DNA of 64,000 bases from Solirubrobacterales bacterium (GTDB lineage Bacteria; Actinomycetota; Thermoleophilia; Solirubrobacterales; Solirubrobacteraceae), in assembly GCA_027449125.1 (NCBI GenBank), contig DAIDME010000014.1:79324-143323 (forward strand). The letters are read 5' to 3'. A program made the translations under genes and the position numbers. This document shows, piece by piece, positions 8,773 to 16,050 of the stretch; position 1 is the first letter of the stretch, and every line of letters begins with the position of its first letter. The notes under the pieces are model-generated. The model made no database searches. It was given only the letters and a program-made list of their open reading frames with translations, and had not been told where the DNA came from.

Positions 8773-10002
8773 TCAGGCGGCCTCGTGAAAGTCGATCTCG
8801 GTCGCCGCTGCGCTCCGTTGGCCATTATTGGCCAAATGCACGCCGTCCACGAGAGCGCGCAACCGGTCCTTCTCCCCCTGGTCACGACGCATCGACTGCC
8901 GGTACACCCTGAGCGCCAGCGCCGGGTCCGTGTGGCCCATCTCGTCCATGACGATGCCGGGGTCTTCACCGATGGCGTAGAGCACGCTCGCGAAGGTGCG
9001 GCGCAGCGAGTGCGGTGTCAGGCCCTCGGGCAGCGGCGGATGACCGCTGGCCACGAGCTGCCTCGATGCCAGATCGACGGCTGGAGTCAGTACACGCTTG
9101 CGGACGTTGTTGGTGAGGAACTCGCGCCCGTTGGCCGTCGGGAACACGAACGCATCGGGGTTGGCCGATCCTACCCGGGCGCGGATGTTGAGCAGCTCGT
9201 CTCGAAGCGCGCCCCGGATCTTCACCTTGCGCCGCCCGGCGTCGGTCTTGGCGTCCTGCACGTGCAACCAGCCGCTCGCAAGATCGACGTCTCGCCAGCG
9301 CAGGGCCACGAGCTCTCCGACACGCAGGCCCGCGAAAGCCAAGGTTGCGATCATCCCGCGCCGCTCGACATGCCGTCGATCACCGCGGGACTCTCGATCT
9401 CTCTGGCCGGCGGCATCGAGGAGTGCCTGCACCTGCTGGGCGGTGTCGAGATATGAGCGCCTCGGCTCGTGCTCGCGCGCTCTGCGGTTCTTCCCCTTCG
9501 CGGGGTTGCGGGAGATCAACTCTCGTTCGACCGCGCCCTCGAGGATCGCCGCGAGGAGGGTCAGCTGCATGTTGATCGAGCGGGCCGAGAGCGGCTTCTC
9601 CTCCGCGAGCTTGACAGCGATGTAGCGCTCGACGCTGTCAAAGCTGATCCGATCGAGGGGCATCGCGGCGAAGTACGGCAGAAGGTGCTTCTCAAGGCGC
9701 CAGCGATAATCCGTCTGAGTGCTCGGCCGCAGCTGCTTCTCGTTCCTCAGCCACCACTGCTCGGCGAACTCATGGAAGGTAGGCATGCCCTCCGGTTCGG
9801 GTAGCGGCTCGACTGGAGGCTTCCAAGTCCCGTCTGCCACTTGGTCGAGCGCGATCCGGAGCTTCCTCTGAGCCGTGTCCTCGTCAACCTGGCCGAGAGA
9901 CACCCTGCGGCGCTTCCCATAGGCTGTGAAGCGCAGGGAACGGTAGACCCTGCCATCCGCCCCGACATGCTCCACGACCGCGCCTGTCGCTTGGCGTGCC
10001 AT
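8773..10002 (-). CDS. int: Tyrosine recombinase / phage integrase
   Basis: 409 residues. An N-terminal arm-binding region and SAM-like core-binding domain (FHEFAEQWWLRNEKQLRPST) are followed by the catalytic domain. The catalytic set is visible: Arg in AGLRVGELVALRW, a Lys in the beta-hairpin (VQDAKTDAGRRKVKI), HSLRRTFAS, the second His in EMGHTDPAL, and Tyr in LRVYRQS. It is the last gene before attL and presumably catalyses integration and excision at tRNA-Arg. The upstream HTH gene ends only 2 bp away, suggesting co-expression. Confidence 0.96.
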   Translation of the reverse strand: MARQATGAVVEHVGADGRVYRSLRFTAYGKRRRVSLGQVDEDTAQRKLRIALDQVADGTWKPPVEPLPEPEGMPTFHEFAEQWWLRNEKQLRPSTQTDYRWRLEKHLLPYFAAMPLDRISFDSVERYIAVKLAEEKPLSARSINMQLTLLAAILEGAVERELISRNPAKGKNRRAREHEPRRSYLDTAQQVQALLDAAGQRDRESRGDRRHVERRGMIATLAFAGLRVGELVALRWRDVDLASGWLHVQDAKTDAGRRKVKIRGALRDELLNIRARVGSANPDAFVFPTANGREFLTNNVRKRVLTPAVDLASRQLVASGHPPLPEGLTPHSLRRTFASVLYAIGEDPGIVMDEMGHTDPALALRVYRQSMRRDQGEKDRLRALVDGVHLANNGQRSAAATEIDFHEAA

Positions 10003-10004
10003 TT

Positions 10005-10241
10005 TCAGGCGTCCTCCTCCGGTGGTCTGTTACGGCCTGGGTGCGGGTCGGCTCTACCAAACCGCTCCCAGGCCGCCTGTTTGCTGATACCTAGCACCGT
10101 CCCGATTGACCGCCACGAGATCCCGTACTCGCGCGCAGCCGCCACCAGCTTCTCGACCTGTGCTTCGTTGTTTCGCAGAGCGTCCTGCGCCGCGCGCAGC
10201 CCGCCAAGCACATTCACTCGTTGAGCTTCAAGATGGTTCAT
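10005..10241 (-). CDS. Small HTH DNA-binding protein upstream of integrase
   Basis: 78 residues. A helical N-terminus is followed by a helix-turn-helix, EYGISWRSIGTVLGISKQAAWERFG, the type found in small actinobacterial regulators. It ends 2 bp before int. It is divergent from the DUF3892 gene across an 82-bp gap containing a CGTCA-N8-TGACG inverted repeat 2 bp upstream of its start codon. A role as regulator or recombination directionality factor for int is plausible but unproven. Confidence 0.8.
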   Translation of the reverse strand: MNHLEAQRVNVLGGLRAAQDALRNNEAQVEKLVAAAREYGISWRSIGTVLGISKQAAWERFGRADPHPGRNRPPEEDA

Positions 10242-10243
10242 AT

Positions 10244-10261
10244 CGTCAAGTTATCCTGACG
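10244..10261. promoter_or_regulatory. Inverted repeat, possible operator
   Basis: CGTCA at 10244-10248 and TGACG at 10257-10261 form a 5-bp dyad 2 bp upstream of the HTH gene's ATG, in the only divergent intergenic region of the element. Its position suits an autoregulatory operator. The repeat is short, so chance occurrence is possible. Confidence 0.35.
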
Positions 10262-10323
10262 GCCGGACGGAAGCTAACAGGCTTATCTCCCACGGGGCTC
10301 ATGCCCTGGATTAGGATCCGCCG

Positions 10324-10626
10324 ATGACTAACTACGAGATCGTGTGCGTCAACGCCGAGAAGCCGCACGATCACATCATCAGCGTCGGGACTAAGCGTGA
10401 CGATGAGCCGGTCAAGGTGCGGTCGGTCAAGTGGGTTCGGAGGGCAATCAAGAATGGCGACGGCTTCTACACCCGTAGCCCTAAAACGCAGAAGACTGCC
10501 GAAGTCGAGCGCTACGAGTGCGAGGAGGCCAACTGCGGCTTCAAAACGATCAGGTCAGCCGCGGACGCGACGCGGAAGAACAACCTCAACGGGCTTGACC
10601 CGTGCGAGGACTCGGCGGCAACGTAA
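10324..10626 (+). CDS. DUF3892-like protein, lone plus-strand gene of the element
   Basis: 100 residues. The pattern I-x-CVN...H-x-HI-x-x-VGT, then AIKNGDGFYT, and the late FKTIRSAADATRKNNLNGLDPC match the layout of the small DUF3892 family, whose function is unknown. It is the only element gene on the plus strand and is visibly richer in A/T than its neighbours, both signs of a separately acquired cargo gene. It faces the minus-strand HTH gene 10687-11010 convergently. Confidence 0.72.
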   Translation: MTNYEIVCVNAEKPHDHIISVGTKRDDEPVKVRSVKWVRRAIKNGDGFYTRSPKTQKTAEVERYECEEANCGFKTIRSAADATRKNNLNGLDPCEDSAAT

Positions 10627-10686
10627 GGGCTGTCGCGTCATTTCTCATTTCCAGAGCCCTCCGCCACACGCCCGCGCGCCCGCCCA

Positions 10687-11010
10687 TCACGACGCTCCTC
10701 GCGCGGCTTCCGCCATCAGATGCTCGATCTGGCCGCGGAGTTCCGACACCTGCGACTCCAAGCTCTCGACCCGCACGGACATCGGGACATGCTCCCCGGA
10801 GTCGATCTTGCGTGAGCGGCCCTCGAGCCATTCGCAGCACGCCTTGAGGTCGAACAGTCTGCGCCCCGCCGCGTCGAGCGGCCCGATCGGCATGCCCTCG
10901 GCCATCCGAAGCTCAAGCCAGCGTGCCGAGCGGTTCAGGTGCGCGGCTAGCACCTTCTTCGTGACCATCGGGCGGTCGTCGGGGCGATCGGGGAACCGAT
11001 AGACGCTCAT
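10687..11010 (-). CDS. HTH (excisionase/AlpA-like) protein with C-terminal coiled coil
   Basis: 107 residues. An N-terminal winged-helix-like segment (MVTKKVLAAHLNRSARWLELRMAEGMPIGPLDAAGRRLFDLKACCEWLEG) has the layout of an excisionase-type MerR fold: target recognition helix, wing, then a helix. A heptad-like tail (VRVESLESQVSELRGQIEHLM) probably oligomerises. The ATG at 11010 overlaps the upstream membrane-protein stop (ATGA). It could act in excision or in DNA recognition for packaging; the function is unproven. Confidence 0.75.
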   Translation of the reverse strand: MSVYRFPDRPDDRPMVTKKVLAAHLNRSARWLELRMAEGMPIGPLDAAGRRLFDLKACCEWLEGRSRKIDSGEHVPMSVRVESLESQVSELRGQIEHLMAEAARGAS

Positions 11011-11282
11011 CGGGCACCGCAGAACGAGAGTTGGGGATCGGCCTGGCATTCCTGCTGCGTCAGCGTCTGCTGCGCCTGCGAGATCTGCAGCTGTACGCGT
11101 CGCATGCGATTCTCGTATTCGGTCAGGTCTGCGCCACAGAATGTGGCCCCGAAGCCGTTGCGCGCGCACGTGTTGAAGTTCAGCCCGACGTTGTACAGCG
11201 CGTAGTCGAGCCTGCCCGAGAAGTACATCACCCCGACGATGACCACGACTACCAAAAGTGTCACCTTCCACTTCATTCGCAT
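11007..11282 (-). CDS. Small membrane-anchored protein of the element
   Basis: 91 residues. An N-terminal transmembrane helix (WKVTLLVVVVIVGVMYF) precedes a short domain with four cysteines and a glutamine-rich helix. A GGGGG stretch 10 nt before the ATG could serve as Shine-Dalgarno. It is translationally coupled to the downstream HTH gene. Unknown function; single-helix proteins of this sort in prophages are often superinfection-exclusion or lysis-related, but nothing specific supports that here. Confidence 0.65.
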   Translation of the reverse strand: MRMKWKVTLLVVVVIVGVMYFSGRLDYALYNVGLNFNTCARNGFGATFCGADLTEYENRMRRVQLQISQAQQTLTQQECQADPQLSFCGAR

Positions 11283-11312
11283 CGCTCGATTCCCCCTTCG
11301 TGTAGATAAGTG

Positions 11313-11341
11313 GCCCCGGCCGCCCGAGTGACGGCCGGGGC
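11313..11341. terminator. Stable 10-bp hairpin between element genes
   Basis: GCCCCGGCCG (11313-11322) pairs exactly with CGGCCGGGGC (11332-11341) across a 9-nt loop. It lies between the 140-residue paralog block and the membrane protein on the minus strand. There is no T-tract on that strand, so it may be a processing or attenuating hairpin rather than a classic intrinsic terminator. Confidence 0.45.
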
Positions 11342-11351
11342 ATGTCTTGTG

Positions 11352-11426
11352 TCACGCTTTCCGCTGAGAGACGCGCCCGGGCATCTCCACGACCACGCCC
11401 AGGCCCTCGTGCGGCACGTCCGCCAT
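11352..11426 (-). CDS. Possible 24-residue microprotein
   Basis: An ATG directly abuts the stop of the upstream gene (TGAATG) and opens a 24-codon frame, MADVPHEGLGVVVEMPGRVS..., ending before the hairpin at 11313. The tight junction resembles the coupling seen throughout the element. It is too short for any statistical support and was below the ORF-track cutoff. Confidence 0.3.
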   Translation of the reverse strand: MADVPHEGLGVVVEMPGRVSQRKA

Positions 11427-11849
11427 TCAGGCCACCCCCCTCTCGTCGCCCGCGCCGACCCGAAGCGCCTCGAACGCCTCGAGCGCCTCCACGATGTGCC
11501 GATGCTGCTCCGGGTACGGTCTGAGGAACTCTTTTTCCCAACGTCCCCACGGGCCCGTCCGTTCAGCCTCGGTCTCCTCCGGACACTCCTCCCGCCACCA
11601 CGCGATCTCCTCGGGGTCGACCCAGTCGGCGATGAACCTTCGCACCGCATCGTCCACGACGATCTGCACTGTGCTGGACCCCTGATTGTCAGCAACGGTT
11701 ATCGCGTCGTCGAGATGCACCGCCATCGTCGCGAGTTTCGCGAACCGGACCAGACTGTCAGCCGAGCACCCGTCATTGTCTATCAGGGGCCAAAACATGT
11801 CCGATAGCCCCCGAGCCTGCTCCATCGTCAGGGTTACGGTCGCAGTCAT
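11427..11849 (-). CDS. Element protein of unknown function, paralog A of a tandem pair
   Basis: 140 residues with ATG at 11849 overlapping the upstream paralog's stop (ATGA). It shares an ordered set of motifs with the neighbouring gene: LSDM-(F/W)-W, HLDDAI, a VVVD-x-x-VR-x-x-IA core, an I-x-W(W/Y)R segment, W-x-R(F/W)EK(D/E)(L/F)RPY, and a terminal ALEALE-like helix. It is acidic and probably all-alpha plus one strand pair. No family was recognised; it arose by tandem duplication and presumably forms a heteromer with, or diverged from, its partner. Confidence 0.78.
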   Translation of the reverse strand: MTATVTLTMEQARGLSDMFWPLIDNDGCSADSLVRFAKLATMAVHLDDAITVADNQGSSTVQIVVDDAVRRFIADWVDPEEIAWWREECPEETEAERTGPWGRWEKEFLRPYPEQHRHIVEALEAFEALRVGAGDERGVA

Positions 11850-12235
11850 GCCGCCACCTCGAAGCACTCGAGCGCCTCTAGTGCCGCGAGAGTGTCCCGC
11901 TGTTGAGCGGCGTACGGCCTGCGCAGATCTTTCTCAAAGCGCACCCAGACTCGCTCGCCCTGCTGCTGATCCTGTGGCACCGGGTTCGCCCGATACCACC
12001 CGATGTCCCCGCGCAGCCGCTCCGCGATCATCCACCGCACCGGCTCGTCCACGACGACCTCCACCGTCTCTGACTGCGACGCCTCAGCCGCAGCGATCGC
12101 GTCGTCCAGGTGTGCCGCTGCGGTGGCGTGCAGCGACGCTTCGCTCACGTCCTCCATCGAGCACTCGAGGTCGCTCCACCACATATCGCTGAGCGCATAC
12201 GCCTGCGGCCTTGTCAGCAACACCGTCTCGGGCAT
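11846..12235 (-). CDS. Element protein of unknown function, paralog B of a tandem pair
   Basis: 129 residues. The ATG at 12235 was chosen because AAAGG lies 9 nt upstream; two earlier in-frame starts lack a usable spacing. Motifs match paralog A in order (ALSDMWW, AHLDDAIAAAE, VEVVVDEPVRWMIAE, IGWYRANP, WVRFEKDLRRPY, LAALEALE). It is the first gene after a ~400-bp non-coding stretch, so a promoter probably lies in that gap. No known domain was recognised. Confidence 0.78.
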   Translation of the reverse strand: MPETVLLTRPQAYALSDMWWSDLECSMEDVSEASLHATAAAHLDDAIAAAEASQSETVEVVVDEPVRWMIAERLRGDIGWYRANPVPQDQQQGERVWVRFEKDLRRPYAAQQRDTLAALEALECFEVAA

Positions 12236-12286
12236 TGATCCCATCCTTTCTCGAAAGGACCGGACCCCTCCTGACGAGGACCGCAA

Positions 12287-12689
12287 ACCGCCAAAACGCT
12301 AGCCTGCGATACGCGCACTCGAAGGGCCCTCCTTCGTTTGCGTGGCCCCGTCGCAGTTGACCGCTGCGGCGGGGCGCTTTATTGGTGGTGTGAATCCTAC
12401 ACTTGACCGCCCGGCTGTCAAGGTCACATTCTGTGCGTGTTCGCCAGGCGAATCGCCCTGGGCGGGATCGCCCACGGCACGGGAGACTACGAGCGCCGCA
12501 CGGCCTCGCAAACTCGGGCTACCCACACATTTCGTGGGTGCTCACACACGTCGGCCGCCCCGATGGCCACAGAGCCGAAGCGCGCGACGCGACTCCGGCG
12601 ACCCTCGATCGCCCCTGACAGGGACGCGGTCGGCACACGCATCGAATAGCGGAGCCGGTCACGGCGTCACTCCAACACCGATGCTTCCC
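12287..12689. other. Non-coding, hairpin-rich stretch inside the element
   Basis: About 400 bp without a convincing gene on either strand. It contains CGAAGG-N5-CCTTCG near 12320, the long terminator-like hairpin 12345-12383 and an ACCCAC-N7-GTGGGT hairpin near 12523. It is the largest gap in the element and sits upstream of the paralog pair; candidates are a promoter region, a small RNA, or a replication or packaging origin. Confidence 0.5.
12345..12383 (+). terminator. Intrinsic-terminator-like hairpin
   Basis: GCCCCGTCGCAG (12345-12356) pairs with CTGCGGCGGGGC (12364-12375) with one G-T wobble, followed on the plus strand by GCTTTATT. It would stop plus-strand transcription, although no plus-strand gene precedes it. 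It may close an antisense or small RNA starting in this gap. Confidence 0.45.
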
Positions 12690-12905
12690 TCACTCGGACC
12701 GGCCGGCCCCTAGCTCGTGCTCGGGCACCCCGAGAGCTTCCGAGAGCGTCCGCAGCACCCAGGGCGCAGCGCGGTACGGGCGCAGGCGCAGGATGTGGCC
12801 CTCGTCGCATCCGAGCCGCTGGCGAGCGGCAGCCTGCTGGCGCCTGTTGGCCCGCCGATAAGCCTCGGCGATCGGCCCGGTCTGGGGGTTCAGCCCGGTT
12901 GTCAC
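12690..12905 (-). CDS. Small basic element protein
   Basis: 71 residues from a GTG at 12905 that overlaps the upstream gene's stop (GTGA). The sequence has an arginine-rich helix (AEAYRRANRRQQAAARQRLG) and a C-terminal helical segment (WVLRTLSEALGVPEHELG) that could be a short HTH-like turn. No family was recognised. It ends the structural gene block before the 400-bp gap. Confidence 0.65.
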   Translation of the reverse strand: MTTGLNPQTGPIAEAYRRANRRQQAAARQRLGCDEGHILRLRPYRAAPWVLRTLSEALGVPEHELGAGRSE

Positions 12906-13057
12906 GTGGTCTCCTTCGGTTCGTGCGGCTTGAGCTGCGCGAGCAGAACGGCAAGCTCGCTCATGATGTGCGGGTCGTCGCGGTCGGGCCAAAGCGCCGA
13001 AGCGCGTGCCGGGAGCGCCTCGAGCGGCCGGCCAGGCAGTGTGTCGGGCGCGCTCAT
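12902..13057 (-). CDS. Very small element protein
   Basis: 51 residues, below the ORF-track limit in this frame's correct form. It starts with an ATG overlapping the stop of the 245-residue gene (ATGA) and ends in a GTGA overlap with the next gene, strong positional support for translation. The C-terminal half is an amphipathic helix (MSELAVLLAQLKPHEPKE). Unknown function. Confidence 0.6.
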   Translation of the reverse strand: MSAPDTLPGRPLEALPARASALWPDRDDPHIMSELAVLLAQLKPHEPKETT

Positions 13058-13791
13058 ACCACCGTCACCGAGAGCGTGCTGGTCGCGGTGCCGTAGACGG
13101 GATCGTCGGGGTTCAGCAACACATTGTTGACCGGCGTGTACGCGACTGTGACCGTGTAGCTGCCCGCGCTGGCGAACGTCACGGTAAACCAGCCCATCGC
13201 TTGCCCGCCACTGTTGCTCATCGCGGTGCCGTTGCCTGGTGTCGGGTCGGGTGCCACATCGCCGCCGTCCATGTTCTGATCCGCCACTGTCACACCGGTC
13301 GAAGGGCTGACAGTCACCCCGAGTGTGCCGTACGGGTACTCGTCGATCGCCTGTAGGGTCGTCGCCGTCGTGAGCGCCTGGTCGGCGGGCATCTTGTAGA
13401 TCCACGGGTTGACGTTGTACCCCCACGGGCCGTAACCGCCGCCGAGCACGATGTCGCTTCCGCCCGGCTCGGCAAGCCCGAGTATCTGGACACCCCCCTG
13501 GATCAAGCCTGGCGTTGAGCAGATGACCGGCATCCCGTTCTCAAGCTCCGCGAAGTTGCTCGCGACGGTGAAGACCGAGCTACCGGCCGGGCACGACGCG
13601 GTGAAGTCGATCACGTTCGACGCGCTTCCGATCGCGAGCGCGGACGTGTGCAACACGTACCCCGCAGGCATCGTCACCGCAGGCGGATCGCCCGCGATGA
13701 GCGAAGGATTGCGGTACATAAATGCGGTTGCGGTGTCGGATGCGTTGATGGCTTCCAAGTACTGCCACACGATCCCGGGCGTGACCGTCAT
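13054..13791 (-). CDS. Probable virion-associated protein with C-terminal Ig-like fold
   Basis: 245 residues, low in charge and rich in Thr, Ser, Gly and Val, as in phage structural proteins. The last ~50 residues (WFTVTFASAGSYTVTVAYTP...TLSVTV) show the alternating strands and aromatic spacing of bacterial Ig-like domains often found on phage decoration or tail proteins. It sits downstream of the capsid in the same transcription unit. A role on the particle surface is an inference. Confidence 0.65.
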   Translation of the reverse strand: MTVTPGIVWQYLEAINASDTATAFMYRNPSLIAGDPPAVTMPAGYVLHTSALAIGSASNVIDFTASCPAGSSVFTVASNFAELENGMPVICSTPGLIQGGVQILGLAEPGGSDIVLGGGYGPWGYNVNPWIYKMPADQALTTATTLQAIDEYPYGTLGVTVSPSTGVTVADQNMDGGDVAPDPTPGNGTAMSNSGGQAMGWFTVTFASAGSYTVTVAYTPVNNVLLNPDDPVYGTATSTLSVTVV

Positions 13792-13871
13792 CCCTTGCTC
13801 GCCTTGATGATCGACTTCAGCGCCTGCCTGATGCTCTTCGGGCTGACGCCCGAGCCCTTTGCCGCTGCCAT
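13788..13871 (-). CDS. Possible 27-residue basic peptide
   Basis: Starting at an ATG preceded by GAGAGG, the frame reads MAAAKGSGVSPKSIRQALKS and stops after 27 codons, with its TGA overlapping the ATG of the next gene (ATGA). An upstream in-frame ATG at 13898 would add 9 acidic residues but has no Shine-Dalgarno. A Lys-rich amphipathic helix is likely. It is supported only by the ribosome site and the overlap. Confidence 0.45.
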   Translation of the reverse strand: MAAAKGSGVSPKSIRQALKSIIKASKG

Positions 13872-13910
13872 TTCTTCATCCTCTCTGTGGTCAGTCATCG
13901 GGTTAGTTAG

Positions 13911-14720
13911 TTATTCGAGGGTCCATCCGTACGTCACGTCCGCCACGGTGTAGCCCTCAAGGGCGGTTTGCCGGTCGTCCTCTGCGGGTGATGGGTGCGC
14001 CGGATCGAACAGCAAGTCCCGGCCCGTGCACACCAGTAGGTGGTTCGCGAGCGGGTCGTTAGCGTCTCTCTCGATCGCCCCGATCCACCGTTTCGCCCAG
14101 ACCGGAGGTGAGGAGTGAAGCCGCAAGCGCACACCGGTCTGGCCCGCGAAGGTCTCGTAGCTCCCATCGAGCTCTGCGAGCACCGTTGCCGGGTCGGTGC
14201 CTGACAGGATGCGCCGCATCTCGTGCGGGTCCGGCACCAGCGAAGGGTGACATTGCGCCAATGTCGCGACGGTTGCCGTCGAGCAGTCGTCGCTTCGGCG
14301 CATGAAGTAGCCGCGCGTCCCATCACGCAGATGCTGAATGAACCAGCCGTCATCGAGCGCATCCTCGACCGTGTCACCCGGCGCCGGCGCGGGCTCGATC
14401 CCGAGCTGCTCCCAGTTTGCCCTCCTAAACCTGTGTACGGCTCGTGGGTATTCGGTCGCGACGAGCCACAGCTCCTGCGCCGGACTCGACGCCTGCGCGA
14501 CGAGCGCAGTGAACGTCTCAAGCGCGCTTGTGTCGGCGCCCTCCAGCCCAGGTCGGGGGATCGGCTTGCGTTGAGGCGCGCGGCGCGCCCGTGCGGGCCC
14601 GGGAGTCCTCCTGCGGGTCGCGTGCAGCTGCTTGGCTTCGTCGCGCGCGGCCGCGATGGCCGGGGCGCTCGCGAGAAGCCCAGCCATCCAATCGGGCTCC
14701 TCAGCTCGGGACGCCAACAC
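13911..14720 (-). CDS. Element protein of unknown function
   Basis: 269 residues from a GTG at 14720, 3 nt after the upstream stop; an ATG at 14687 with GAGGAG upstream is an equally good start. It has an Ala/Arg/Pro-rich N-terminal third, then a tryptophan-containing domain (ELWLVATEYPRAVHRFRRANWEQLG) and an acidic C-terminus ending VADVTYGWTLE. No recognisable family. It lies between capsid-associated genes, so a minor structural or morphogenetic role is possible. Confidence 0.68.
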   Translation of the reverse strand: MLASRAEEPDWMAGLLASAPAIAAARDEAKQLHATRRRTPGPARARRAPQRKPIPRPGLEGADTSALETFTALVAQASSPAQELWLVATEYPRAVHRFRRANWEQLGIEPAPAPGDTVEDALDDGWFIQHLRDGTRGYFMRRSDDCSTATVATLAQCHPSLVPDPHEMRRILSGTDPATVLAELDGSYETFAGQTGVRLRLHSSPPVWAKRWIGAIERDANDPLANHLLVCTGRDLLFDPAHPSPAEDDRQTALEGYTVADVTYGWTLE

Positions 14721-14723
14721 CGC

Positions 14724-15128
14724 TCATGCCGCCCTTCTGGCGTCCGCGACCATCACGTCGAGGCAGGGCTGCTCCGGCAGGCCTGCGAGCCGCCTAGCGC
14801 GCCGCAACGCCAGCGCCTCGACGCAGTCGAACCCGAACGGCAAGTCGAGCGTGTCGATCTGCTCGACCGGGTAGCCGATCGCCAAGCCGACCGCGCGCGC
14901 CTGCTCCCCGGTCAGCCGTCCGATGCGCGGCAGATCCGGGCCCGCGCCAAGATCGGACCACCGGTCCAAGAGCTCGACGACGTTCTGCTGTGCGCGGAGC
15001 CGTCCCGCCGGGGTCGCCTCGTCGTCGTCGGCGAGCCTGGCGGCCGATCGCAGCGTTTCTGCGAGCACCTGGCCCTCCCTGGTCAGGGCCGCGCCCTCAA
15101 CGAGCCGCTCAATCACGTCTGCGAGCAT
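14724..15128 (-). CDS. Element protein of unknown function
   Basis: 134 residues. The ATG at 15128 is preceded by GGAGGG, and upstream codons are unlike coding sequence, so the shorter form was chosen. The protein is mainly helical (MLADVIERLVEGAALTREG; LRAQQNVVELLDRWSDLG). It resembles small phage head-completion or connector proteins only in size and position; no homology is claimed. Confidence 0.65.
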   Translation of the reverse strand: MLADVIERLVEGAALTREGQVLAETLRSAARLADDDEATPAGRLRAQQNVVELLDRWSDLGAGPDLPRIGRLTGEQARAVGLAIGYPVEQIDTLDLPFGFDCVEALALRRARRLAGLPEQPCLDVMVADARRAA

Positions 15129-15432
15129 TTTCCCTCCAAAATCGTAGTGATGGGCACCATCCCTCGGGGGATTTGGCACCCTCCGAAAAAAAATCGTCGG
15201 CCCAAAAAGAACGCTGAGAGGCAAGCTGTCATCAAAAATCTCGCGTGGGTCGTACCCGCCTCCCGGGTACGGTGCGAGCGAGGATCTGCGGCTGATCATC
15301 CCCGGCTCGACAGCCCGGCGTGCCAAAGGAGCGGGCGGTTGAACGCCACACGCCGATGCTGTCGAGTGGGGACGACCACCCCGAGCTGACGCCTTTAGTG
15401 CCTCGTCAGGCATGCGGTCGCTCGGGGAAGGG
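15129..15432. other. Non-coding gap with an A-tract and a short palindrome
   Basis: About 300 bp without a convincing gene. Features seen are an A8 run near 15186, a locally AT-rich segment unlike the rest of the window, and a 7-bp perfect hairpin GTACCCG-N5-CGGGTAC at 15252-15270. It separates the capsid block from the downstream structural genes and could hold a promoter or a terminator. Open frames crossing it have poor codon character. Confidence 0.45.
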
Positions 15433-16029
15433 TCAGGATCTCGCGCCCATCCTTGCGGCGTGCTGAACCGCCGCGGCTTGGCGACTCAGCGACGTCAGAG
15501 CTTCGGCCGTCTCACGCTGCCGGCGGTCGTAGGCATCGCTTGCCGCCTTGAGCCGCCGTTGGTACCGGCGCATGAGATCCCAGTCGCGGTCTGTGATCTT
15601 GTCGCCGTTGCCCTTGAGTCCGCGCTTCCTCAGCTTGGCTAGCCGGTTCTCAACCCTCGTGTAGCGCTGGCAACGAGTGCCGGTTGTTTTCAGCCCGAGC
15701 TTGTCTTCGAGCACCAGTACCTGTGACCACACCGCCGCACGCGGATCGGTGAGCATCTCGACCAGCCACTCAGGCTCAGAGCGTCTCTCGACGTGGCCGG
15801 TAGTGGAGCGGACGCTCACCGGCTGACCGCGTTTGCCGACGTTGCCCGGCTTACTTGCCGGCTTGCTTGCCGGCTTGCCAAGTCGTGCGAGAGCCTTGTT
15901 CAACTCGACGATGTTCACTCGCATTGAGTCGCAGTACCGCGACTGCTGCGCGTGTGTCATGTCATTGAAGGTCATGTTGCGCGCGGCGAGTGCGCTTCTG
16001 GTTGCGCGTGCCGTCTCCATGATGTCCAT
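15433..16029 (-). CDS. Basic protein downstream of the capsid gene
   Basis: 198 residues. The ATG at 16029 was chosen for its AAAGGAG at optimal spacing. A KPASKPASKPGN repeat separates an N-terminal helical region from a strongly basic C-terminal domain (TRVENRLAKLRKRGLKGNGDKITDRDWDLMRRYQRRLKAA). Its place immediately after the capsid and its basic helices would suit a small terminase subunit or scaffold, but no signature supports either. Confidence 0.7.
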   Translation of the reverse strand: MDIMETARATRSALAARNMTFNDMTHAQQSRYCDSMRVNIVELNKALARLGKPASKPASKPGNVGKRGQPVSVRSTTGHVERRSEPEWLVEMLTDPRAAVWSQVLVLEDKLGLKTTGTRCQRYTRVENRLAKLRKRGLKGNGDKITDRDWDLMRRYQRRLKAASDAYDRRQRETAEALTSLSRQAAAVQHAARMGARS

Positions 16030-16050
16030 GTGTCGTTCTCCTTTCACCTG

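Noticed and set aside
14223-15389. 388-residue plus-strand ORF in the element
   Set aside because: Mostly antisense of two minus-strand genes; only its last part covers a gap, and that part lacks ribosome site and domain character.
15129-15413. N-terminal extension of the 134-residue element protein
   Set aside because: The extension crosses the A8-tract gap, looks non-coding, and a strong GGAGGG site marks the later ATG.
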